Made by a program: the position numbers and the translations under genes. Shown in pieces: positions 24,957-33,215 of a stretch of DNA of 64,000 nt. The notes beneath the pieces are model-generated. The model was not told where the DNA came from. It saw nothing but the letters and a program-made list of their open reading frames with translations, and searched no databases. Source of the stretch: Nannocystis sp. (GTDB taxonomy: Bacteria; Myxococcota_A; Polyangia; Nannocystales; Nannocystaceae); NCBI RefSeq assembly GCF_016714285.1, contig NZ_JADJNN010000002.1, forward strand, positions 705,001 through 769,000, given 5' to 3'. Every line of letters starts with the position of its first letter. Position 1 is the first letter of the stretch.

Positions 24957-26789
24957 TCACGCGCTGCCGTCTCTGGGGAGGGGCTCGTCGTCGTCACGCA
25001 TGCCGAGTTGTGCGAGGACGGAGAGCGCGTCTGCCTCCTCGCGGCGCAGGGCCGGCGGTCGGTCGTCGGGCTTGAGGGACAGGGCCGGGTCGGCGTCGCT
25101 GGTCGCGAGCGAGTCGGCGAGCAGCTGCACGGTGGTGGTGTCGATGGGGGTCGGGAGCGCCGGGTCGGGGACGGGGTCCGCGGGCGTGGTGTTGGTGGGT
25201 GCCACGAGGGTGGTCGGTGTGTCGACGCGAGCGACCGGGGCGGCGATGACGGTGATGGGAGGCGTGACGAACGGGGCCGCGGCGACTGGGGTTGCGACGG
25301 GGGCGGCGATGACGGTGATGGGGGCTGCGGCGACCGGGGTTGCGACGGGGGTTGCGACCGGGGCGTCGAACGATCTGGCGGAGCTGCTGGGGTGGCTCGC
25401 GGCGACGTCGGCGGCGACGCGGGCGGCGAAGGAGGTGTTGGGGGGGCGTGCGGTGGTTCGATCGGCGGTGGGGGTCTGGCCGCGACGTTGCTCGTACATG
25501 CTGATGGTGAACAGCAGGACGCTGGTGGTGACGGCGGAGAGGACCAGGGCGACCATCTCGCGCGCGCCGGGGACGGCGTGGGCGAGCGGCAGGGTGACGA
25601 GGGCGACGGTCGCCATGCCGCGCGGGGCGCAGGTGCCGACGATGTGGTGGGCGCGTCGCTCGAGGCCGACGAGGGCGAAGCGGGCGACGGCGAGGCGGCT
25701 GATGAGGATGAGAAAGCCGAGGGCGACGCCCATGACCAGCGGACCCCAGGGCGGGGCGAGGGTGAGGCCGACCATGGCGAACACGAGGGTGCGGACGAAG
25801 CCGATGGTGCGGGCGTGGCCGCCGAGGGCGGCGCGGACGGCCTCGCCTGGGTCGTCGGGGTTGCTGTGGTTGGCGCTGCGCTGGCGGAGCAGGCGGAGGA
25901 CGGCGCCGGCGTTGCCGAGGACGGCGCCGAAGACGAGGACGGAGAGCGGGCCGGAGCCGCCGGCGGACTCGGAGAGGACGTAGAGGACGACCATGACGGC
26001 GAGGGTGAAGCCGTAGTTGCGGGTGTGGTCGACCTCGAGGCGCTGGAGGGCGATGACCCAGAGCAGGCCGGCGACGCTGCCGAAGGCGAGGGCGAAGCCG
26101 AAGCCGGCGGCCATGGCCAGGCCGGCGCCGCCGGTGGCGATGCGCGGGCTGAGGAGGTCGAGGCAGACCACGGTGCCGGTGACGGCGAGGGCCTTGGTGA
26201 TCGCGGACTCGCGGCGGAGGATGGCGGTGGCCTCGTCGCCGGCGGACACGCCGGGCAGCGAGGGCAGGAACACCTCGGAGGCGCCGCAGCCGACCAGCGA
26301 GCCGAGCATGAAGGCGTGGGCCCAGCTCCAGGTCGGGAGGATGTCGAGGCCGTGGAGGGCCTGGCTGAACAGCGCGACGAGGGTGGCGATCGCGGCGAAG
26401 CCGGCGAAGGCGAGCAGCTTGGCCCGCTTGTGCGTGACGGGGTCGAGGGCGAAGTCGGGGGCAGGGTCGCCTGTCCCTTGGGTCAGGCCGCCATGGAGGC
26501 CGCCAGTCAGGCCGCCAGTCAGGCCGCCAGTCAGGCCGCCAGTCAGGCCGCCAGTCAGGTTGGTGCCGGCGTCGAACAGGACGATCACCAGCGCGAGCGC
26601 GGCGAAGAAGGGCGCGAGCGCGGTGACCACGGCGAGCGGCACGATGCCGGCGACCCGCACCAGCACGCCCAGGGCGACCAGCCAGACCACGGTGGGCACG
26701 CCGGTGCGCGCGAACACCTGCTCGCCGACGGTGCCGACCACGAGCAGGCCGGCGACCACGAGCATGAAGACGGTGACGGGGTCGCCCAC
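24957..26789 (-). CDS. Cation:proton antiporter-like membrane protein with long repeat-rich tail
   Basis: This 610-residue protein from GTG 26789 has the CPA-type antiporter organisation: about 12 hydrophobic helices over residues 1-440, VLFDAGTNL in helix 3, the discontinuous helix RRESAITKALAV, and TCAPRGMATVALVTLPL in a late helix. In most CPA1 members the middle motif is ESxxND with an ion-binding Asp; here the equivalent reads ESAITK, so the usual Asp is absent. Between helices 3 and 4 lies a (LTGG)n insertion encoded by 12-bp repeats. The last 170 residues are a soluble Pro/Val/Ala-rich tail with PVATPVAAAPITVIAAP repeated. Transport activity is therefore uncertain despite the clear fold. 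Confidence 0.75.
   Translation of the reverse strand: MGDPVTVFMLVVAGLLVVGTVGEQVFARTGVPTVVWLVALGVLVRVAGIVPLAVVTALAPFFAALALVIVLFDAGTNLTGGLTGGLTGGLTGGLTGGLHGGLTQGTGDPAPDFALDPVTHKRAKLLAFAGFAAIATLVALFSQALHGLDILPTWSWAHAFMLGSLVGCGASEVFLPSLPGVSAGDEATAILRRESAITKALAVTGTVVCLDLLSPRIATGGAGLAMAAGFGFALAFGSVAGLLWVIALQRLEVDHTRNYGFTLAVMVVLYVLSESAGGSGPLSVLVFGAVLGNAGAVLRLLRQRSANHSNPDDPGEAVRAALGGHARTIGFVRTLVFAMVGLTLAPPWGPLVMGVALGFLILISRLAVARFALVGLERRAHHIVGTCAPRGMATVALVTLPLAHAVPGAREMVALVLSAVTTSVLLFTISMYEQRRGQTPTADRTTARPPNTSFAARVAADVAASHPSSSARSFDAPVATPVATPVAAAPITVIAAPVATPVAAAPFVTPPITVIAAPVARVDTPTTLVAPTNTTPADPVPDPALPTPIDTTTVQLLADSLATSDADPALSLKPDDRPPALRREEADALSVLAQLGMRDDDEPLPRDGSA
26484..26560 (-). repeat. 12-bp tandem repeats inside the antiporter gene
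   Basis: The unit CAGGCCGCCAGT recurs six to seven times, one unit being CAGGCCGCCATG. On the coding strand it reads LTGG repeated, placed in a loop between membrane helices. A dispersed palindrome copy (26470-26487) directly abuts and overlaps the array. Confidence 0.9.
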
Positions 26790-26831
26790 GCCCCCGTTAT
26801 GCCATAGATGGCGGTGGCGTAGCTGGTGATG

Positions 26832-26856
26832 CCATCGCTGGTGATGGCAGCGATGG
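26832..26856. terminator. Inverted repeat between antiporter and Nudix genes
   Basis: CCATCGCTG and its exact complement CAGCGATGG are separated by 7 bp, just after the Nudix gene stop (read on the minus strand). A hairpin here could end the Nudix transcript before the antiporter gene, although no U-tract follows. Confidence 0.45.
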
Positions 26857-26865
26857 GGCCAGCGA

Positions 26866-27405
26866 TTAGCCGAGGCGGCGCGCGAAGTGCAGCGCGGTGT
26901 AGACCTTGAGGTCGACGGTGCGGCCGCGGGCGACCTGGTCGCGCAGGAAGGCCTCGACCTCGGGGAGCGGGACCTCGTGCAAGGTGATCTGCTCGCCGTC
27001 GACGCCGCCGCCGGGGCCGACGCGGCGCAGGCCGCTGGCGAGGAACAGGGCGACGCGCTCGTTCGACAGGCCGGGCGTGATCGGGCCCTCGGCGACCTCC
27101 TCGATGTGGGCCGCCTCGTAGCCGGTCTCCTCGATGAGCTCGCGGTTGGCGGCGGCGCTGCCGGGCTCGCCCGCGTCCTCGCCGTCGCCGACCAGCCCGG
27201 CGGGCAGCTCGATCACGAGGCCGTTCATCGCCGGGCGCGGCTGCTCGATGAGCAGGAGCTTGCGATCGTCGGTGACGGCGATGATGCACACGGCGCCGCT
27301 GGTGCCGAGGCGCTCGACGAACTCCCAGGTGCCGCGCCGCATCAGGCGGATGAAGCGACCCGAGGCGATCGTGGTGGGTTCATCGAAGCCGGCGTGCTCG
27401 TGCAT
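26866..27405 (-). CDS. Nudix hydrolase, ADP-ribose pyrophosphatase-like
   Basis: This 179-residue protein from ATG 27405 carries a Nudix box at residues 70-96: G70 LVGDGE then, after an extended loop (about four residues more than usual), RELIEETGY with the catalytic Glu pair at 92-93. The N-terminal part SGRFIRLMRRGTWEFVER and CIIAVTDDRKLLLIEQPRPA resemble the ADP-ribose/GDP-mannose pyrophosphatase subgroup, which cleave nucleoside diphosphates linked to a sugar. Downstream, GPITPGLSNERVALFLASGL matches the P-G-x-S-x-E segment found in that subgroup. It probably acts in the cytoplasm in nucleotide housekeeping. It is divergent from the acyltransferase-like gene at 27453, with only 47 bp between them. 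Confidence 0.85.
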   Translation of the reverse strand: MHEHAGFDEPTTIASGRFIRLMRRGTWEFVERLGTSGAVCIIAVTDDRKLLLIEQPRPAMNGLVIELPAGLVGDGEDAGEPGSAAANRELIEETGYEAAHIEEVAEGPITPGLSNERVALFLASGLRRVGPGGGVDGEQITLHEVPLPEVEAFLRDQVARGRTVDLKVYTALHFARRLG

Positions 27406-27452
27406 GGGCGCGAGTGTAGCGCGGGGCCGCGCTGTCGCGGTAGCCTCCGGCG

Positions 27453-28553
27453 GTGGCTCGCCTGCTCAGTCTCGACGCGCTCCGCGGCGTCGCCGTGATC
27501 TTGATGATGACGCAGCACCTCGGGGTGTGGCTGTGGCAGGTGGAGCAGCCGCACCGCGGGGTGATCGCGCAGGCGCCGGTCTACATGGCGATCAACGGGC
27601 TCGGCGGGCTGGCGGCGCCGATCTTCATCACCCTCGCGGGGGCCGGGACCTCGCTGATGACCGGGCGGGCCGCGCCCGGGCGGGCGGTCGACCTGACGCT
27701 GCTGCGTCGCGGGGTGGTGCTGATGGGCTTCGGCTACCTGCTCAATTGGCTGACGCCCAGCTGGTTCTCGGCGGGCTCGTGGTTCGTGCTGCACATGATG
27801 GGGCTGGCGATCGCCACGGCGCCGCTTTGGCGACGGCTCGGCGATCGGACGCTGCTGGCGGCCGAGGCGGTGATCCTGGCGCTGACGGTGGCGGTGCAGA
27901 GCTGGCTGGTCACGCCGGCGGTGCTCGACAATCCGCGCATGCGCGACCTCAGCCTGCCGGGCGGGGCGCTGCGGCTGGCGCTCGCGGAGGGGCAATTCCC
28001 GGTGTTGCCGTGGCTGGCGCTGTTCCTGGTCGGGATGGTGATCGGGCGCTGGCTGGTGACCGGGCCGGAGACGGCGGCCGAGCGGGTGAGCGGGCTGTGC
28101 CGGGTGTGTCTGATCGCCGGGCTGGTGGTGGTTGGCCTCGATCTGGCGGGCGGGCAGGTCCCGGCGCTGGGCTTCCTGCACACCGAGCCGTGGTGGCGGC
28201 TGGTGCGGGTGCGGACCGGCTTCTTCCCGGCGGGCCCGGGGATCGTGTTGCTGTTGCAGGCGGGGGTGCTGCTGTTGCTGGCGGTCGCGCTGCGGATCGA
28301 GCGGGCGCGCGAGCTCGATCCGCGAGGCTGGCTGGTGTGCCTTGGGCGCGCCTCGCTCACGCTGTTGCTCGTGCATGTGGTGTTGTTCCGTGAGATCTCC
28401 CGGCCGCTCGGGGCCTGGCAGGCCTTCGATCGCTACACCTCGCTGGCGATCATCGCCGCATGGATCGCGCTGTGTGCCGTGCTGTCCCGGGCCTGGGCGC
28501 GCGGCGGCTATCGCTTCGGCGCCGAGTGGCTGCTCCGTCGCCTCGGCGGCTGA
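27453..28553 (+). CDS. Heparan-alpha-glucosaminide acetyltransferase-like membrane protein
   Basis: This 366-residue protein from GTG 27453 has about ten hydrophobic helices. It opens with RLLSLDALRGVAVILMMTQH, the SxDxxRGxxxxxM signature of the HGSNAT/DUF1624 group of membrane acyltransferases, whose conserved His lies at the end of that helix. IFITLAGAGTSLM follows, matching the family F(I/L)xxxGxS segment. Such proteins move acyl groups across or onto the outer face of the membrane, typically to sugars. No substrate is indicated by context; downstream is a histidine kinase on the same strand 87 bp away, possibly a separate unit. Confidence 0.8.
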   Translation: MARLLSLDALRGVAVILMMTQHLGVWLWQVEQPHRGVIAQAPVYMAINGLGGLAAPIFITLAGAGTSLMTGRAAPGRAVDLTLLRRGVVLMGFGYLLNWLTPSWFSAGSWFVLHMMGLAIATAPLWRRLGDRTLLAAEAVILALTVAVQSWLVTPAVLDNPRMRDLSLPGGALRLALAEGQFPVLPWLALFLVGMVIGRWLVTGPETAAERVSGLCRVCLIAGLVVVGLDLAGGQVPALGFLHTEPWWRLVRVRTGFFPAGPGIVLLLQAGVLLLLAVALRIERARELDPRGWLVCLGRASLTLLLVHVVLFREISRPLGAWQAFDRYTSLAIIAAWIALCAVLSRAWARGGYRFGAEWLLRRLGG

Positions 28554-28639
28554 GCTGCGACCGTCGGCGAAAGCGCGCGCTGCTGAAGGCCCGGCGCCAC
28601 GCTTGCCGGCAAGTAGTATGTTGCGCGGGGCGCCGGGCC

Positions 28640-30127
<1,488 letters not shown>

Positions 30128-30144
30128 GCCCCCCCGGCGCGGGG

Positions 30145-30223
<79 letters not shown>

Positions 30224-30267
30224 ACCGGCGGCTGGCCGAGGGCGTCGAGATTCTGTATGAGGAGGCC

Positions 30268-30669
30268 ATGAAGCGGGGGCGACGACTCGCGGCGCTGCGC
30301 GCCCGCGCGGAGCGGGGATCGACGGAGGGCGAACGGGCGGCGGCTCGCAGGGCGCTGGCCTCCGAGGAGGAGCGCGTCGATGACGAGGAGCTGGCGGCGA
30401 TCGGGCCGCGGGCGGATGTCGAGGTCGGCGAGGTCGAGGCGGGGGTGTGGGAGGCGCGCGACCGGGACGGGCGAGGGACGCGGTATCAGGTGCGGGTCGC
30501 GAGTGTGGAGATTGCCCGGGACTGGTTCACGCGCGGGGTGATGTGTATATTGGCGGCGGGCGGCGGGCGCTTCGTGGCGAAGGCATGCGGGTATTCGTTG
30601 CCGAACGCGAGCGGGGGGCCGGCGCCGCTGGTGTATTTCGTGCGATGGCGCGACCTGCCGGGCGATTGA
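30268..30669 (+). CDS. Small hypothetical protein after the poly-G tract
   Basis: This encodes 133 residues from ATG 30268, with GGAGG at 30261-30265. The frame is open far upstream across the poly-G tract and part of the kinase gene, but the ribosome-binding site supports this start. The first 35 residues are a highly charged helix (MKRGRRLAALRARAERGSTE) resembling the start of DUF2786-type helices. The remainder is beta-rich (RYQVRVASVEIARDWFTRGV, then FVAKACGYSLP) and ends with VYFVRWRDLPGD. The function is unknown. Because it adjoins a suspect tract, the true 5' end could be missing and the real protein longer. Confidence 0.5.
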   Translation: MKRGRRLAALRARAERGSTEGERAAARRALASEEERVDDEELAAIGPRADVEVGEVEAGVWEARDRDGRGTRYQVRVASVEIARDWFTRGVMCILAAGGGRFVAKACGYSLPNASGGPAPLVYFVRWRDLPGD

Positions 30670-30702
30670 TGGCAGTTCGGGATCGCTAGATTTTTCGCCG
30701 GG

Positions 30703-31806
30703 TCATTCGACGCGCAGGTCGAAGCTGGCGGCGTCGGGCTCGAGGAAGCGGAGCAGGGCGAGGGCCTCGGGCTCGAGGGCGCTGCGTTTGGGCTTTGTGA
30801 GGGCGGCGAAGGGGGTGAGGACGAGGGTCGCGGCGGTCTTCTTGCGCTCGCTCTGCCAGGTGCCGGCGACGCGGCCGGCGAGGGTGAAGGTGGGGAGGAC
30901 GCGGAGGTTCTTGAGGAAGATCGCCGGGCGGTGCTCGTCGTCGATGAGGCGGCGGCGGTCGTCGTGGGCGAGGACGAGGTTGTCGAAGTCGGGGAGGAAG
31001 CGCGGCGGGGCCTCGCTCTCGGGGTCGGGGCGCGGCGCGTCGGGGAGGTCGAAGAGCTCGCGCTTGCGGTCGTCGCGGAGGCACAGCAGCTCGGGGCGGA
31101 GGGCGTCGAAGGTGGCGCGCAGGCCCTGCAGGCCGGACCAGGTCTGGGCGTCGCTGACGCTGGCGGGGCCGAAGGCGGCGAGGTAGCGGCGGACCAGGGC
31201 GCGCAGGTCGGGGTCGGCGGCGATCCTGCGGCCGAGCCAGGGCTCGGCGGCGGTGAACTCGGCGGCGGCGGGGAAGCCCCAGGGCGCGTCGCTGGGGACC
31301 TGAACGAGCGGGAGCTGGCAGCGGACCACGTAGCCCATGGCCCGCTCGTCGCAGTCCGGGTCGCCGGCGGCGAGGAGGTCGCGGAGGGCCTCGAAGCTGC
31401 GCGGGCCGGCGGCGAGGTGGCGGGTGGCGGCGGCGAGGAGGGCCGGGACGTCGAGGCGATCGACGCGGTCCTTGAGCACCGAGCGCATCGCCCGGTCGAG
31501 CACCGGCTGCAGGGTGGCGCGCAGCTGCAGGTAGTCGCGGGCGCTGACCAGGTGCAGGGTGGCGCGCATCAGGGTGGCGCGCACGAGCTCGCGGCGCTGC
31601 AGGGCGGAGTTCAGGGCCTCGCGGGTGAAGCTGGCGACGCGGCTCCACAGGCCGACGTGGGGCGGGCGGGGCAGCTGGGCCTGCATGCCGGCGAGGCGCT
31701 CGACGGCGGCGACGGGGGTGCATGGTTCGCGGCGCAGGAGCAGCTGACGGGCGAGGGTGGCCCGGCCGAGGGCCGCGGGCGAGAGCGTGGTTGTCGCGGT
31801 CGACAT
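30703..31806 (-). CDS. Winged-helix HTH_42 protein, AlkZ-like DNA glycosylase
   Basis: This 367-residue protein starts at ATG 31806. It belongs to the HTH_42 group, three tandem winged-helix domains: RATLARQLLLRRE near the start, MQAQLPRPPHVGLWSRVASF at residues 41-60, and later ASVSDAQTWSGLQG and LLCLRDDRKRELFDLPD. Streptomyces AlkZ, which unhooks interstrand crosslinks made by azinomycin, uses a QxQ motif at the equivalent place; here it is Q42-A-Q44. DNA repair or self-protection against a crosslinking agent is a reasonable inference. Proof would need the substrate. It is divergent from the lipoprotein at 31950 and stands alone, without a recognisable biosynthetic cluster. Confidence 0.8.
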   Translation of the reverse strand: MSTATTTLSPAALGRATLARQLLLRREPCTPVAAVERLAGMQAQLPRPPHVGLWSRVASFTREALNSALQRRELVRATLMRATLHLVSARDYLQLRATLQPVLDRAMRSVLKDRVDRLDVPALLAAATRHLAAGPRSFEALRDLLAAGDPDCDERAMGYVVRCQLPLVQVPSDAPWGFPAAAEFTAAEPWLGRRIAADPDLRALVRRYLAAFGPASVSDAQTWSGLQGLRATFDALRPELLCLRDDRKRELFDLPDAPRPDPESEAPPRFLPDFDNLVLAHDDRRRLIDDEHRPAIFLKNLRVLPTFTLAGRVAGTWQSERKKTAATLVLTPFAALTKPKRSALEPEALALLRFLEPDAASFDLRVE

Positions 31807-31949
31807 GGGCGGGAGGATAGCGCGGCGGCGAAGCGGGCCAGGCGGCGGTGAAGGCAGCGGTGCAGCCAGCAAGGCGCCGTCGGCGGGGCGCCGCCTCGTA
31901 GGTGCCGGCGGGGCGCCCTCGCGCGGGGCTCCGCGGTAGCCTGCGGATC

Positions 31950-33029
31950 ATGTGGACCTGTCGGGGAACGATCGTGGCGCTGGTGCTCGTGGGCTGTGGC
32001 GATGACGGTGGGCGGGGCGACTCGAACACCAGCTCGGGGGTCGGGGCGAGCACGAGCGCCGCGGCGAGCAGCTCGAGCGGCGGCGAGACGACGACGCCGA
32101 CCACCGCGATGGCCACGGGTGACGCGAGCGACAGCGAGGTCAGCCCGACGAACACGGGGGCGGCGACGACAGACGGGACGAGCGCCGGGACGAGCACGGG
32201 CGTGGTGAGCACCGGGGGCGAGTCGAGCGGCGGAGGGTCGAGCGGCGGGGTCGTGTGCGACCCGAACGAGGTGGAGGACACGCTGGCGTTCACCTACGTC
32301 AGTCAGTTTGACACGGGCATCCCGGACATGGTGCTGCAGGCGTCGTATTACAACAGCGACGCGGACGAGGTGATGATCATGTCGTTTAGCGGGAAGGCGC
32401 GGCGCTTCCAGGTCGACGGCACGCCGCTGGGCGACGTGTTCGACGTGCCGGCGCAGGCGCTGCCGAAGCTCGACGGGGCGACCTACGACCCGGTCGGCAA
32501 GGTCGGGCTGCTGATCAACCAGGACTGCGTGCTGACCGAGGTGGAGGCGCAGACGCTGGCGGTACTCAAGTCGCAGCCGCTCGGCTTCGGCATGAGCGTG
32601 TGCGCCGGGCTGGCGCTCGGGCTCGACGGCAATCTGTACATCGCCAGCTACGGGACCGACGAGATGGTGACGCTGAGCCGCGACGGGCTGAAGGAGGTCG
32701 GTCGGGTCAACGTGCTGCAGGCGGCCGGGCTCGACGGCTTCGACGGGATCGCGTTGATCGCGGGCAGCGAGAACTTCTTGATCATGAGCACCTCGCCGAA
32801 GACGCAGGCGGCGATCGTGAACCCGGCGGGCGGGGTGGTGGTTGCGACCTCGGATCTGGGTCAGGCGGCGCCACCGATGATCGGCGGCATGCCGATGCTG
32901 CCGGACGCGGTGCTGACGCTGTGCGGCAACGGCCACGCGTGGGTGTGCGAGGCGTACAAGGCGACCTGCTTCGACTACGCGCCGGAGGACGGCGACAAGA
33001 ACGCGTGCGCCTGCCTGATCCCGCAGTGA
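31950..33029 (+). CDS. Lipoprotein with propeller-like C-terminal domain
   Basis: This 359-residue protein is started at ATG 31950, giving signal peptide MWTCRGTIVALVLVGC with lipobox LVGC. A Thr/Ser/Gly linker extends to about residue 105. The rest looks like an NHL- or PQQ-like propeller: TYVSQFDTGIPDMVLQASYY, VMIMSFSGKARRFQVDGTP, and GNLYIASYGTDEMVTLSRDG repeat about every 45 residues, with the LYIAxxGxxxV pattern typical of such blades. A few Cys (CVLTEV, MSVCAGL, LTLCGNG, ACACLIPQ) may pair. Function is unknown, probably binding at the outer membrane surface. Its stop codon lies inside a direct repeat at 33021-33115. Confidence 0.7.
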   Translation: MWTCRGTIVALVLVGCGDDGGRGDSNTSSGVGASTSAAASSSSGGETTTPTTAMATGDASDSEVSPTNTGAATTDGTSAGTSTGVVSTGGESSGGGSSGGVVCDPNEVEDTLAFTYVSQFDTGIPDMVLQASYYNSDADEVMIMSFSGKARRFQVDGTPLGDVFDVPAQALPKLDGATYDPVGKVGLLINQDCVLTEVEAQTLAVLKSQPLGFGMSVCAGLALGLDGNLYIASYGTDEMVTLSRDGLKEVGRVNVLQAAGLDGFDGIALIAGSENFLIMSTSPKTQAAIVNPAGGVVVATSDLGQAAPPMIGGMPMLPDAVLTLCGNGHAWVCEAYKATCFDYAPEDGDKNACACLIPQ

Positions 33030-33115
33030 GCGAGGCGGTCGGAGCGGGGCCATCTGTCCGGGGCACGGGCAGCGAGCCGCCGATCCGCAGTGAGCGAGGC
33101 GGTCGGAGCGGGGCC
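33021..33115. repeat. Direct repeat of 31 bp, spacing 64 bp
   Basis: CCGCAGTGAGCGAGGCGGTC plus 11 more matching bases begins at 33021 and again at 33085. The first copy includes the stop codon of the upstream lipoprotein gene, so the second copy is likely a local duplication. The region between contains CTGTCCGGGGCACGG, a degenerate member of the palindrome family. Confidence 0.85.
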
Positions 33116-33180
33116 GACAGGCCATCCGTACGCGATACGGGCAGCGAGCGGCCGCCGGTGTTGACGCTGCGCAGCGGAGG

Positions 33181-33204
33181 GCCGCCCGGCGGGCGCCGGG
33201 CGGC
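33181..33204. terminator. Strong hairpin between convergent genes
   Basis: GCCGCCCGGC and GCCGGGCGGC form a perfect 10-bp stem with a 4-nt loop GGGC, between the lipoprotein gene ending at 33029 and the DUF4215 gene ending at 33216. Such GC hairpins without a U-tract are common ends in very high-GC genomes; its role as a bidirectional terminator is inferred. Confidence 0.55.
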
Positions 33205-33215
33205 TCGCCTGTCAC

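Noticed and set aside
26484..26560. CRISPR-like array
   Set aside because: Units of 12 bp follow each other without spacers and encode an LTGG repeat.
24876..26807. 643-codon plus-strand frame under the antiporter gene
   Set aside because: Gly/Glu/Asp-rich without structure; the minus strand has clear membrane helices and antiporter motifs.
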